Below, one piece after another: positions 43,308 to 52,158 of a stretch of DNA of 64,000 bases. The translations under genes and the position numbers were made by a program. Origin of the DNA: Hyphomicrobiales bacterium (GTDB lineage Bacteria > Pseudomonadota > Alphaproteobacteria > Rhizobiales > Beijerinckiaceae); the NCBI GenBank assembly GCA_004144595.1, contig SEEM01000016.1, forward strand, positions 1-64,000. The letters are read 5' to 3'. Positions within the stretch are counted from its first letter, which is position 1; each line of letters opens with the position of its first letter. The notes beneath the pieces are model-generated. The model had not been told where the DNA came from and ran no database searches. It worked only from the letters and a program-made list of their open reading frames with translations.

Positions 43308-44510
43308 ATGACGCTCGCCGCGAATGATCGCAGCCTCGATGCATCTTTGCCCGCCCGTGCGCCTGTCTCGGCAGGGCTCGTGCTGTTCGCGCTTGCCATG
43401 GGCGGTTTCGCGATCGGCACCACCGAATTCGCGACGATGAGCCTGCTGCCCTATTTCTCGGCCGGCCTTGGAATCGACGAGCCGACGGCGGGTCATGTCA
43501 TCAGCATCTACGCGCTTGGCGTCGTGGTCGGTGCGCCGTTGATCGCCGTTTTGGCGGCGCGCATCTCGCGCCGGACGCTGCTGATCGGGCTGATGGGCGT
43601 CTTCGCGCTCGGCAATGCCCTGAGTGCGCTGGCCCCGAATTATCACTGGATGTTGGCCTTCCGCTTCCTGAGCGGCTTGCCGCATGGCGCCTATTTCGGC
43701 GTCGCGGCGCTGGTCGCGGCCTCGCTCTCGGCGCCGAATCGCCGGGCGCAATCGGTGGCGCGCGTCATGCTCGGCCTGACGATCGCGACCATCCTCGGCG
43801 TCCCCGCCGCGAGCTGGATGGGGCAGGTGCTGGGCTGGCGCACGGGCTTCGCGATCGTCGCGGGCCTCGCCCTGCTGACCGTCGCCCTTATCGCTGTGTT
43901 CGCGCCACGCGACACCGTCCAGCCGGGAGCGAGCCCTCTGCGGGAGCTGGGCGCCTTGAAGCGCCGGCAGGTCTGGCTGACGCTGGCGACAGGTGCGATC
44001 GGCTTCGGCGGCCTTTTCGCGGTCTATACCTATGTCGCCTCGACGCTGATGGCGGTCACCGGGGTCTCGCCTACGTTCGTTCCGGTCGTGCTCGCGATCT
44101 TCGGGCTGGGCTTGACGATCGGCACGCTCGTCGCCGGCTGGGCCGCCGATCGCGCGCTCGTACCCGCCACGGCCGGCATGTTGCTCTGGAGCGCCTTCTG
44201 GCTGGCGGCCTTTCCCTTCGCCGCCGACAATATCTGGGCGGTTTCGCTGGTCATCTTCATGATCGGCAGCGGCGGCGGGCTCGGCGCCATGTTGCAGACG
44301 CGCCTGATGGATGTCGCCGACGACGCGCAGACGCTCGCCGCGGCGCTCAACCACAGCGCCTTCAACACCGCCAACGCGCTCGGCCCCTGGCTCGGCGGCA
44401 TGGCGATCGCCGCCGGCTACGGCTGGACCTCGACCGGCTGGGTCGGCGCGGCGCTCGCTCTGGGCGGCCTCGGGATCTGGATCGTCGCGGTGCTCGACGC
44501 CCGCCGCTGA
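43308..44510 (+). CDS. MFS transporter (AraJ/NepI-like)
   Basis: A major-facilitator protein of 400 residues with twelve hydrophobic segments. GGFAIGTTEFATMSLLPYF, the A-type loop AARISRRTLLIGL and RFLSGLPHGAYFGVAALVAA are typical of the AraJ/NepI/arabinose-efflux branch of drug and sugar exporters. Substrate unknown. The downstream amino-acid transport operon has its own ribosome site and possible operator, so it is likely a separate unit. Confidence 0.92.
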   Translation: MTLAANDRSLDASLPARAPVSAGLVLFALAMGGFAIGTTEFATMSLLPYFSAGLGIDEPTAGHVISIYALGVVVGAPLIAVLAARISRRTLLIGLMGVFALGNALSALAPNYHWMLAFRFLSGLPHGAYFGVAALVAASLSAPNRRAQSVARVMLGLTIATILGVPAASWMGQVLGWRTGFAIVAGLALLTVALIAVFAPRDTVQPGASPLRELGALKRRQVWLTLATGAIGFGGLFAVYTYVASTLMAVTGVSPTFVPVVLAIFGLGLTIGTLVAGWAADRALVPATAGMLLWSAFWLAAFPFAADNIWAVSLVIFMIGSGGGLGAMLQTRLMDVADDAQTLAAALNHSAFNTANALGPWLGGMAIAAGYGWTSTGWVGAALALGGLGIWIVAVLDARR

Positions 44511-44592
44511 GCCCGGCCGCCGCGCGTTTGGGCGTGCAAGCCGCTAAAAGCTACAGAACTCCCTCTTGCGAGCAGCACGAAACTGCGCCCAA

Positions 44593-44606
44593 TCTGTCGC
44601 GACAGA
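44593..44606. promoter_or_regulatory. Perfect 14-bp palindrome upstream of the amino-acid transporter
   Basis: tctgtcgcgacaga is fully self-complementary and lies 50 bp before the start of the binding-protein gene. A dimeric regulator site is likely. No regulator gene is adjacent, so its owner is unknown. Confidence 0.45.
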
Positions 44607-44656
44607 ACCGGACCGGGACAACAGCAAGACCGGCCGGCTGAATCTGCGGAGGTTCC

Positions 44657-45430
44657 ATGAAGAGTTTCGTTCGTTTCATCGCGGCGGCGGCGTTGACGGT
44701 TGCCGGCGCGACGGGGGCGCTCGCCCAGGCCAAGGAGTGGAAGGAGATCCGGATCGGCACGGAAGGCGCCTATCCGCCCTACAACAACCTGAATGCGAAG
44801 AAGGAGCTCGAGGGCTTCGAGATCGACTACGGCAACCTGCTCTGCGAGAAGATGAAGGTGAAATGCACCTGGGTCGTGCAGGACTGGGACGGCATCATCC
44901 CGGCGCTGCAGGCCAACAAATACGACGTTATCTTCGCCGGCATGAACGCGACCGACGAGCGCAAGAAGCAGGTCGATTTCACCTCGGTCTACAGCAAGAC
45001 CCCGATCTGGATGATCGGCCCGAAGAACACCAAGTCGGACGACATCTCTCCGGCCGCCCTCAAGGGCAAGTCGATCGGCGCGCAGGGCTCGACGATCCAC
45101 GCCAACTACGTCGAGAAGTTCTACAAGGACTCGACCGCACGCCTCTACCCGACCCAGGAGGAGGCCAATCTCGATCTGCTCAACGGCCGTCTCGACTACA
45201 TCGTCGCCGACGCGCTCGCGCTTGCCGATTTCCTCAAGGGGAAGGGCAAGGATTGCTGCAGTAAGATCGCCGAGGTGAAGCGCGACGACGCCATCCACGG
45301 CCCCGGTGTCGCCGGTGCGGTCCGCAAGGCGGACACCGCCCTGAAGGACATGATCACCAAGGCCATCGCCGAGACCATGGCCGACGGCTCGCACAAGAAG
45401 CTCGAGGAAAAGTGGTTCAAGTACGAGTGA
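44657..45430 (+). CDS. Polar amino-acid ABC transporter binding protein (ArgT/HisJ-like)
   Basis: A periplasmic binding protein of 257 residues. The signal peptide is cut near ATGALAQA. IRIGTEGAYPPYNN, the ligand-site GFEIDYGNLL, QDWDGIIPALQANKYDVIFAGM and GIDG-like elements are typical of lysine/arginine/ornithine/histidine and octopine-type proteins. A strong gcggaggttcc ribosome site precedes the ATG. A 10-bp hairpin separates it from the permease genes. The arginine-type ligand would fit the nearby ureohydrolase, but this is inference. Confidence 0.93.
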   Translation: MKSFVRFIAAAALTVAGATGALAQAKEWKEIRIGTEGAYPPYNNLNAKKELEGFEIDYGNLLCEKMKVKCTWVVQDWDGIIPALQANKYDVIFAGMNATDERKKQVDFTSVYSKTPIWMIGPKNTKSDDISPAALKGKSIGAQGSTIHANYVEKFYKDSTARLYPTQEEANLDLLNGRLDYIVADALALADFLKGKGKDCCSKIAEVKRDDAIHGPGVAGAVRKADTALKDMITKAIAETMADGSHKKLEEKWFKYE

Positions 45431-45451
45431 TCTGACATCCGACGATGATCA

Positions 45452-45477
45452 CCCGCCGGCCGCATCGGGCCGGCGGG
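45452..45477 (+). terminator. Intra-operon hairpin after the amino-acid binding protein
   Basis: The arms cccgccggcc and ggccggcggg pair perfectly over 10 bp around a 6-base loop. It sits 21 bp after the binding-protein stop and before the permeases, with no strong T-run, so partial termination or RNA protection is likely. Confidence 0.7.
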
Positions 45478-45505
45478 CTTCAGTTCCTCGCGCGCCGGCC
45501 CTCCC

Positions 45506-46216
45506 ATGTTCGACAAATTCGCTCTGCTTGGCTTTGGGGCCGGCGGCTGGGGCCTGGCCCTGCTGCAAGGCGCCGCCAACACCATCTCGGTCGCGCTCGC
45601 GACCCTGCCTTTCGGCTTGGCGCTCGGCCTCGTCATCGCGCTGTTGAAGCGCTCCGACTCTGTGATCCTGCGGGCGCTGGCGACGATCTACACCACCGTC
45701 TTCCGTGGCGTGCCCGAGCTTCTGACGCTCTACATCATCTATTTCGGCATCCAGGTGCTGGTGCAGAAGGTCTGGACCGGCTTCTCGATACCGCCCTTCG
45801 TCGCCGGCATGGTCGCGCTCGGCCTCGTGCTCGCAGCCTTCTCCAGCGAGGTCTGGGTCGGCGCGCTGAACTCGATCCAGAAGGGCCAGCGCGAGGCGGC
45901 TTCGGCGCTGGGCCTGTCGAAGGCGCACGCCTTCCGGCTCGTCGTGTTCCCGCAACTGATCCGCGTGGCGCTGCCCGGCCTCGGCAATAACTGGATGGTA
46001 CTGCTGAAGGAGACCTCGCTCATCTCGGTGATCACGCTCCAGGACATCATGTTCATCGCGACGCGGGCCAATGTCGTGACCAAGGAGCCGTTCCTGTTCT
46101 TCGGCGCGGCGATGCTGCTGTATTTCTTCTTTTCGCTGATCTCCGCCTGGGGCATCGAGAAGCTGGAGCAGCGCACCAATCGCGGCCAGGCCGCGTTCGG
46201 CGGAGCGACGCGATGA
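45506..46216 (+). CDS. Polar amino-acid ABC transporter permease (HisQ/OccQ-like)
   Basis: A 236-residue inner-membrane permease with about five segments. LLQGAANTISVALATLPFGLALG, TVFRGVPELLTLYIIYFG and the ATPase-contact loop EAASALGLSKAHAFRLVVFPQLIRVALPG are diagnostic of the HisQ/ArtQ type. The second permease overlaps its stop by 4 bp. No clear ribosome site precedes the ATG. Confidence 0.93.
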   Translation: MFDKFALLGFGAGGWGLALLQGAANTISVALATLPFGLALGLVIALLKRSDSVILRALATIYTTVFRGVPELLTLYIIYFGIQVLVQKVWTGFSIPPFVAGMVALGLVLAAFSSEVWVGALNSIQKGQREAASALGLSKAHAFRLVVFPQLIRVALPGLGNNWMVLLKETSLISVITLQDIMFIATRANVVTKEPFLFFGAAMLLYFFFSLISAWGIEKLEQRTNRGQAAFGGATR

Positions 46217-46929
46217 ACTGGTGCGAGTATCCCGGTTATCTCGTCGGCAGCGAGGTCCTGCAGAACTACGGCTGCCGCATGGCGAGCGGCCTCTGGGTCA
46301 CCTTCGAGCTCGTGGCGGTCTCGGTCGCCATCGGTTTTGTGCTGGCGCTCGGCCTCGCCATCGTCAGGCTCTATGGCCCGCGCTGGGCGCGGATGGCCGT
46401 CAGCGGCTACACCACCTTCCTGCGCGGCACGCCGCTGCTCTGCCAGCTCTTCCTCGTCTATTACGGCCTCGGCCAGTTTCGCGAGTTCTGGCAGGATACC
46501 GGCCTGTGGTGGTTTTTCCGCGAGCCGTTCTACTGCGCGGCCTTCACCTTCACGATCAACACGGCCGCCTATCAGGCCGAGATCCTGCGCGGCGCCATCC
46601 AGTCGGTCCCGCGTGGGCAGTTCGAAGGGGCGCTCTCGCTCGGCCTGCATCGCTGGGCGACCTTGCGCCTCGTCGTGCTGCCGCAGGCTATGATCCTGGC
46701 GCTGCGCCCGCTCGGCAACGAATTGATCGTGATGATCAAGTCGAGCGCGATCGTCTCGCTGGTGACGCTGTTCGACCTGATGGGGGCGACGCGGCTCGCC
46801 TTCGCCCGTTCCTTCGACCTCACGATCTATCTTTATGCCGCGCTGATCTACCTGGTGCTCGTCGAGATCATCCGCCGCATCTGGGACAAGCTGGAGATCA
46901 GGCTGAGCCGGCACATGGTGCTGCGCTGA
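46213..46929 (+). CDS. Polar amino-acid ABC transporter permease (HisM/OccM-like)
   Basis: The partner permease, 238 residues. GLWVTFELVAVSVAIGFVLALGL, TTFLRGTPLLCQLFLVYYG and the contact loop GALSLGLHRWATLRLVVLPQAMILALRP are typical of HisM. The ATG overlaps the HisQ-type stop (atga). After its stop comes a convergent gene, so no HisP/OccP ATPase belongs to this operon. The transporter must borrow an ATPase from elsewhere or the gene lies apart. Confidence 0.93.
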   Translation: MNWCEYPGYLVGSEVLQNYGCRMASGLWVTFELVAVSVAIGFVLALGLAIVRLYGPRWARMAVSGYTTFLRGTPLLCQLFLVYYGLGQFREFWQDTGLWWFFREPFYCAAFTFTINTAAYQAEILRGAIQSVPRGQFEGALSLGLHRWATLRLVVLPQAMILALRPLGNELIVMIKSSAIVSLVTLFDLMGATRLAFARSFDLTIYLYAALIYLVLVEIIRRIWDKLEIRLSRHMVLR

Positions 46930-46935
46930 GGCGGG

Positions 46936-47688
46936 TCAGCCCGGCAATGTCAGCACCACCGCGCCGCGCGGCGTCGCGACGACGGTGTGCTCGTACTGGA
47001 CGGTGGGGGCGGACGGGTCGCTGTAGAGTGTCCAGCGATCTCCGTCGGCATTTTCGGCCCAATCCGCGCCGAGCGACAGGAACGGCTCGACCGTGAAGAC
47101 GAGGCCGTTCGTCATGGTCCGCCGCTCTTTGCGATCCGGCCAGGTCGCGATCTCCGTCGGCTCCTCATGGAGCGAGCGGCCGACGCCGTGACTCGCGAGA
47201 TTGCGCACCAGCGTATAGCCGTTCTTGTCGGCGAAGCGCCCGACGGCCTGGCCGATCCCGGCCAATGGCTTGCCGGCGCCGACCTGCCCGATGCCGGCCC
47301 AGAGCGCGCGCCGGCCGTCGCGACAGAGCTGCTCCAGCTTCGGCCGGACCGGCGGCACGGCGAAGGACGCACCCGTATCGGCGAAGAAGCCGTTCTTCTC
47401 GGCGGAGACGTCGATATTGACGAGATCGCCGGCCAAGATGCGCCGTTGGCCGGGAATGCCGTGGGCGATCTCCTCGTTGACGCTGATGCAGGTCGCGCCG
47501 GGAAAATCATAGGCGAGCTCCGGGGCAGGGCGCGCGCCATGGCGTTCGAGATAGTCGCGGCCGATCGCGTCGAGTTCGGCCGTGGTCATGCCGGGCTCCA
47601 GCGCCTTGCCCATGGTAGCGAGCGTGCGGGCCACGATCCCGCCGATCTCCTTGAGCGCCTGCAGTTCGTCGTCGTTCGATATCGTCAT
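46936..47688 (-). CDS. map: Type I methionine aminopeptidase
   Basis: Map removes the initiator methionine from new proteins. The 250-residue protein has the substrate His in EEIAHGIPG. The five metal ligands are in VNIDVSAEKNGFFADTG (two Asp), LASHGVGRSLHEEP (His), FTVEPFL (Glu) and VQYEHTV (Glu). The C-terminal region YSDPSAPTVQYEHT is usual. It is isolated, between a transporter and a divergent dehydrogenase, and may be a second copy rather than the essential map. Confidence 0.93.
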   Translation of the reverse strand: MTISNDDELQALKEIGGIVARTLATMGKALEPGMTTAELDAIGRDYLERHGARPAPELAYDFPGATCISVNEEIAHGIPGQRRILAGDLVNIDVSAEKNGFFADTGASFAVPPVRPKLEQLCRDGRRALWAGIGQVGAGKPLAGIGQAVGRFADKNGYTLVRNLASHGVGRSLHEEPTEIATWPDRKERRTMTNGLVFTVEPFLSLGADWAENADGDRWTLYSDPSAPTVQYEHTVVATPRGAVVLTLPG

Positions 47689-47821
47689 GGATCGGAGCTA
47701 AGCCGCCGGCCTTGGGGCCGCAAGGGAAAAGCCGCATGGGCGACTGGCGCGCAATCGCCTTCCCCGACCGGCAAGCGCGCGCTAAAGCGTGACGATCTTC
47801 GAAGAACAGCGGGAGCTCGGC

Positions 47822-48688
47822 ATGGCCAAAGTCGCATTCATCGGTCTCGGCGTGATGGGGTTCCCCATGGCCGGCCATCTCAAGGCCAAGGGTCATGAGG
47901 TCACCGTCTACAACCGCAACCCGACCAAGGCCCAGGAATGGGTCTCCCGCCACGCCGGCGTCTCGGCGCCGACCCCGGCCGATGCCGCGAAGGGGCAGGA
48001 GATCGTGTTCTGCTGCGTCGGCAACGACGACGACCTGCGCGCCGTGACAATCGGCGACAACGGCGCCTTCGCCGGCATGGAGAAGGGTGCGGTCTTCGTC
48101 GATCACACCACGGCTTCCGCCAATGTCGCGCGGGAGCTTTACGAGGCCGCTAAGCAGGGCGGCTTCGGCTTCGTCGATGCGCCTGTCTCCGGCGGGCAGG
48201 CCGGCGCCGAGAACGGCGTGCTGACCGTGATGTGCGGCGGCGAGCCTGAGACCTATGCCGGCGTCGAGCCGGTGATCGCGAGCTTCGCGCGCATGTGCAA
48301 GCTGATGGGCCCCGCCGGCTCCGGCCAGCTCACCAAGATGGTCAACCAGATCTGCATCGCCGGCCTCGTCCAGGGCTTGTCCGAGGGCGTCCATTTCGCC
48401 AAGCGCGCCGGGCTCGATGTCGAGGCCATGCTGGAGGTCATCTCGAAGGGCGCCGCCGGCTCCTGGCAGATGGAGAACCGCGGCAAGACGATGAACCAGA
48501 ACAAGTTCGATTTCGGCTTCGCCGTCGACTGGATGCGCAAGGATCTCGGCATCGTCCTCGACGAGGCTCGCCGCAATGGCGCGCAGCTGCCCGTCACCGC
48601 GCTGGTCGACCAGTTCTATGCCGAGGTCCAGAAGATGGGCGGCAAGCGCTGGGACACCTCCAGCCTGATCGCTCGCCTCGAAGGCTGA
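47822..48688 (+). CDS. NAD(P)-dependent beta-hydroxyacid dehydrogenase (GarR/GlyR/HIBADH family)
   Basis: An oxidoreductase of 288 residues for a short hydroxy acid or semialdehyde. The cofactor loop FIGLGVMGFPMAGHL is at the start. The substrate signature is FVDAPVSGGQAGAENG, and the catalytic Lys lies in QLTKMVNQICIAG. GSWQMENRGKTMNQNKFDFGFAV and the ending are those of glyoxylate/succinic-semialdehyde reductases and tartronate-semialdehyde reductase. The ATG follows gggagctcgg. A GTG 33 bp upstream is not used by the family. Confidence 0.92.
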   Translation: MAKVAFIGLGVMGFPMAGHLKAKGHEVTVYNRNPTKAQEWVSRHAGVSAPTPADAAKGQEIVFCCVGNDDDLRAVTIGDNGAFAGMEKGAVFVDHTTASANVARELYEAAKQGGFGFVDAPVSGGQAGAENGVLTVMCGGEPETYAGVEPVIASFARMCKLMGPAGSGQLTKMVNQICIAGLVQGLSEGVHFAKRAGLDVEAMLEVISKGAAGSWQMENRGKTMNQNKFDFGFAVDWMRKDLGIVLDEARRNGAQLPVTALVDQFYAEVQKMGGKRWDTSSLIARLEG

Positions 48689-48713
48689 GGGACGCGGCTG
48701 GTCGGGTCCAACT

Positions 48714-49898
48714 CTAGCGACCGGGCCGCGGGCGCACGAACCAGACGGCGGCGAGCCCCGCCGTCGTCAGCAGCCAGATCAGCAGGTTCATCGATTGCGG
48801 CCAGATCGTCACGAGCCAGCTGATCAGCACGGTCAGCGCCGCGCTGAAGCCGAGCTGCGTCGCGCCCAATAGCCCCGCGGCCGAGCCCGCCAGTTCCGGG
48901 CGGGCCGAAAGCGCCTCTGCCGTCGCGCCGGGGATGGTCATGCCGTTGCCGATCGCGTTCACGGCCAGCGGCAGGAACAGCGCCAATGGCGACCACCAGG
49001 GCGTGAACGAGAGGGCCATCGCCACGGCGGTTCCGACAAAAGAAATCACGAGGCCACGGCGCACCATCGTCTGCGTGCCGACCCGCACGGCCAGCCGTGA
49101 CATCGCGAAATTACCGACCATGTAGCCGAGCGCGTTCAGGATGAAATAGGTGCCGTAGACGTCCGAGCCGCGCCCCATCGTCTCCACGACGATATAGGGC
49201 GTCGCAGCGATGAAGACGAAGAAGGCCGAGGAGGCCGATGATCCCGCCACCACGTTCAGCATGAACTCGCGGTTGCGCACGAGCTCCGGAAAGACGCGGA
49301 AGACGCCGAGGAGGGAACTCTGACGGCCGAGATTGGGTGCCGTCTCGGGCAGGCGGGCGAGGGTGAAGGCCAGCACCACGGCACCGAACAGCGTCATGAA
49401 CCAGAAGATCGCGCGCCAGCCCAGCGCCGTCTCGATCTGGCCGCCGAGCCAGGGTGCGATCATCGGCGCCACCACCATCACCATGGTGACGGTGGCGATC
49501 TGGCTCGCGGCGTGGTCGCGATCGGCCGTGTCGCGGATGATGGCGCGCGACAGCGCGAAGACCGCGCCGCCGCCGGCGCCTTCCAGCACGCGCGCGATCA
49601 GCAGGACATGCGTCGTGGGGGCGAGTGCGCCCAGCACCGAACCCAGCACGAACAGGGCGGCGCCGGCGTTGACGCAGGGGCGCCGCCCGAAGCGGTCCGA
49701 CAGCGGCCCGATGATGAGCTGCGTCACGGCGACCGCGACCAGGAACAGTGTCAGCGTGAGCTGGATCGTCGCGTAGTTCGAGGCGAAATGCCGGGCGAGC
49801 GCCGGCGTCGCGGGAGCGAGCAGGTTGAGCGCGATCGGCTGCAGCGCCGAGATTGCGACGAGAATCGCGAGCGTCGGCTTGATCGCGGCTGTCATCAT
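48714..49898 (-). CDS. Bcr/CflA-type MFS multidrug exporter
   Basis: A 394-residue drug/proton antiporter with twelve membrane segments. LNLLAPATPALARHF, QLIIGPLSDRFGRRPCVNAG (A-type loop) and RVLEGAGGGAVFALSRAIIRD are the Bcr/CflA signatures. Its start overlaps the stop of the upstream EamA transporter by 4 bp, so the two exporters are co-expressed. Confidence 0.93.
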   Translation of the reverse strand: MMTAAIKPTLAILVAISALQPIALNLLAPATPALARHFASNYATIQLTLTLFLVAVAVTQLIIGPLSDRFGRRPCVNAGAALFVLGSVLGALAPTTHVLLIARVLEGAGGGAVFALSRAIIRDTADRDHAASQIATVTMVMVVAPMIAPWLGGQIETALGWRAIFWFMTLFGAVVLAFTLARLPETAPNLGRQSSLLGVFRVFPELVRNREFMLNVVAGSSASSAFFVFIAATPYIVVETMGRGSDVYGTYFILNALGYMVGNFAMSRLAVRVGTQTMVRRGLVISFVGTAVAMALSFTPWWSPLALFLPLAVNAIGNGMTIPGATAEALSARPELAGSAAGLLGATQLGFSAALTVLISWLVTIWPQSMNLLIWLLTTAGLAAVWFVRPRPGR

Positions 49899-50797
49899 GC
49901 TGCCGGCTTCCGGGTGAGCTTCAGATTGGAATCCGGCCGCACGCGCTGGCGATGCATGGTGTAGAGTCCGCTGCCGACGATGAGCGCGACGCCGATCGCG
50001 GCGAAGAGATCCGGCACATCGCCCCAGACGACGTAGCCCAGCACCGTCGCGAAGACGATGATGGCGTAGCGGTATTGCGAGATCACCCCGACATCGGTGC
50101 GCCGGAAGGCGCTGATGATGAAGAAGGTGCCGACCGTGACCAGCACGGCGGCGAGGGCGACATAGACGGTTTCCACGCGCCAGACCGGTAGCCAGGTTTC
50201 GGTGAAGCCATAGGCGACGGCGACGAGACCGACCAGGACGGTCGTGGTCAGCGACACCACGGTCGAGGGCACGTCCTCCCCGATCGTGCGGGTGGTCAGG
50301 TCCCGGGCGGCGACGAGGAAAGTGCTGAACACGGCGACGATGGCGGCCGCGTTGAAGGATTCGGCGCCCGGGCGCACCACGAACAGCACGCCGACGAAAC
50401 CGACTGCGAGGGCGACGGCCCGCCGCCAGCCGACGGTCTCGATCCGCAGGAGCACCGCCAGCGCCACGATCAGCAGCGGAGACGCCATGTTGATCGCGGT
50501 CAGATTGGCGAGCGGCATCAGTCCGAGCGACCAGCCGAAGGTCAGGGCGTTGACGGCTTCCAGCATGCCGCGTTGCAGCACCCGGGGGCGGAACGCCATG
50601 CGCAGGTGGCGGCCTTCGCGGGCGGCCAGGACGAGCGCGAAACCGACCACGACCGCAAAGCCGGTTCTGAGCGCGATCGCCTGCCCGGCCGGGTAGACCT
50701 CGCGCGAGAGCTTCATGAACACGTCGTTGATCACGAAAAGCGACATCGCCACGAGCATGAAGATGATGCCGCGGCGGTTTTCGGCTGCGCTGGCCAA
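49895..50797 (-). CDS. EamA/DMT-family transporter
   Basis: A 300-residue drug/metabolite transporter with about ten short hydrophobic segments in two five-helix halves. FMLVAMSLFVINDVFMKLSRE and the second-half start AAIVAVFSTFLVAARDLTTR are typical of the EamA repeat. Such proteins export amino acids or small metabolites. It is followed directly by the Bcr/CflA-type pump and preceded by the solA-like oxidase (25 bp), so the three may form one operon. Confidence 0.92.
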   Translation of the reverse strand: MASAAENRRGIIFMLVAMSLFVINDVFMKLSREVYPAGQAIALRTGFAVVVGFALVLAAREGRHLRMAFRPRVLQRGMLEAVNALTFGWSLGLMPLANLTAINMASPLLIVALAVLLRIETVGWRRAVALAVGFVGVLFVVRPGAESFNAAAIVAVFSTFLVAARDLTTRTIGEDVPSTVVSLTTTVLVGLVAVAYGFTETWLPVWRVETVYVALAAVLVTVGTFFIISAFRRTDVGVISQYRYAIIVFATVLGYVVWGDVPDLFAAIGVALIVGSGLYTMHRQRVRPDSNLKLTRKPAA

Positions 50798-50822
50798 GGG
50801 TTGGTATCCAGTTCGGGAGACT

Positions 50823-51962
50823 TCAGGCCGGCAGACGCGACAGCGAGAACGGTTTCAGGTCGAAGGGGGACTGCCCGCTGGTCGACAGATCGGCGAGGAT
50901 CTCACCGATCGCGCTCGCGAACTTGAAGCCATGGCCCGAACAGGCCGAGGCGAAGACGGCCTGCGGCACGCCCGGGACCGTGTCTATGATGAAGTCCTCG
51001 TCCGGCGAGACCGTGTAGATACAGCCCTTCACAGTCAACGGCTCGCCGGCAGCGTCGGGGATGTAGCGGGCCAGGCATTCGCGGATCAGCCTGATCTGGT
51101 TCTCGCTTGGCGTACGGTCCTGATCGTGAGGGTCGATCGGCTCACGGCCGAAATGAGGACCTCCGAGCTTGAAGCCGGGATGCTCGTAGAGCGGAAAGCC
51201 ATAGAACGTGCCTTCATCGGCGCTGAGGATGAAGACCGGGAAGGCGCCCTCGCGGAACAGTTCCGGCCGGCGCGTGGTGAACCAGCCGATTGCCTGCTTC
51301 ACCGTGCTGACCCGTTCCTTCAGCGTCGGCACGGCGTCGGCGATCCAGCCGCCGGAGGTGATCACGAGCCGCCCGGCCGAATAGGTCCCGCGTTCGGTGC
51401 GGACGATCACGCCGCCCTGCGCAGTCGGGGTCCAGTCCAGCATCGGCTCATTGGTGCGAATTTCGGCGCCGTGCGATTGCGCGAGCCCGACATGGGCATA
51501 GATCGCCTTTTCCGAGGCGACGAAGCCGCCATCCGGCTGCCACAGCCCGATATGCCCTTCCGGGAGCTGGAAGGCGGGGAAGCGCCGCGTGACTTCGCTG
51601 CCTTCGAGCACTTCATGCGTCAGCCCGTGGTCGAGGCAGGACTGCAGCGAGGATTCGACTGGCCCGCCGCCTTTCGGCGCGAGGTCGAGCGAGCCCGTGA
51701 CATGGAGCAGTTTCATGCCGGCCTGCTCGCCGGTCTGTGCCCAGAGTTCGTGCGCGCGCTTGACGATCGGCACGTAGTGCGAGCCTTCGAAATAGGCGAG
51801 GCGGATGATCCTGGTCAGGCCATGGGACGATCCCATCGCATGGCCGAGGTCGAAGCGTTCGAGCCCGAGCACCTTGAGCCCGCGCTGCGCCAGATGCCAG
51901 CACGAGGCCGACCCCATGGCGCCGACGCCGGCGACGATGACGTCATAGCTGTGCTGGCTCAT
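50823..51962 (-). CDS. solA: N-methyl-L-tryptophan / monomeric sarcosine oxidase-like flavoprotein
   Basis: An amine oxidase of 379 residues that demethylates an N-methyl amino acid, releasing formaldehyde and H2O2. The FAD loop GVGAMG is at 12-17, the second FAD contact in GSSHGLTRIIR, and Cys314 in GCIYTVSPDEDF is the covalent flavin link equivalent to Cys315 of bacterial sarcosine oxidase. ACSGHGFKFA closes the site. The true substrate is open. The ATG is the last of three copies of a 16-bp repeat that each carry an ATG. Confidence 0.92.
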   Translation of the reverse strand: MSQHSYDVIVAGVGAMGSASCWHLAQRGLKVLGLERFDLGHAMGSSHGLTRIIRLAYFEGSHYVPIVKRAHELWAQTGEQAGMKLLHVTGSLDLAPKGGGPVESSLQSCLDHGLTHEVLEGSEVTRRFPAFQLPEGHIGLWQPDGGFVASEKAIYAHVGLAQSHGAEIRTNEPMLDWTPTAQGGVIVRTERGTYSAGRLVITSGGWIADAVPTLKERVSTVKQAIGWFTTRRPELFREGAFPVFILSADEGTFYGFPLYEHPGFKLGGPHFGREPIDPHDQDRTPSENQIRLIRECLARYIPDAAGEPLTVKGCIYTVSPDEDFIIDTVPGVPQAVFASACSGHGFKFASAIGEILADLSTSGQSPFDLKPFSLSRLPA

Positions 51963-51995
51963 CGCTGTGCTGGCTCATGGCTGTGCCGGCTCATG
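51948..51995 (-). repeat. Three 16-bp tandem repeats at the solA start codon
   Basis: On the minus strand the unit is atgagcc-a/g-gcacagc plus one base, three times in a row, with ATGs at 51994, 51978 and 51962. Because 16 is not a multiple of 3, each ATG is in a different frame. Only 51962 opens solA. The other two open frames of 11 codons that end over or just past the solA start. Confidence 0.9.
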
Positions 51996-52158
51996 GCTGC
52001 CTGTCCCGGTGTCTTATGAATCCCAGCCATACAGGGGTCGGCGGCGAGGGTCCAATGCGTCTCCGGCAAGGGCGTCGCGCGGCGGCGTGGAAGCTTTTGT
52101 TAACGGGCCGGGACCATAACCGGACGCGAGCTTGACCTATGGTGAGACTGGGTAGGGG

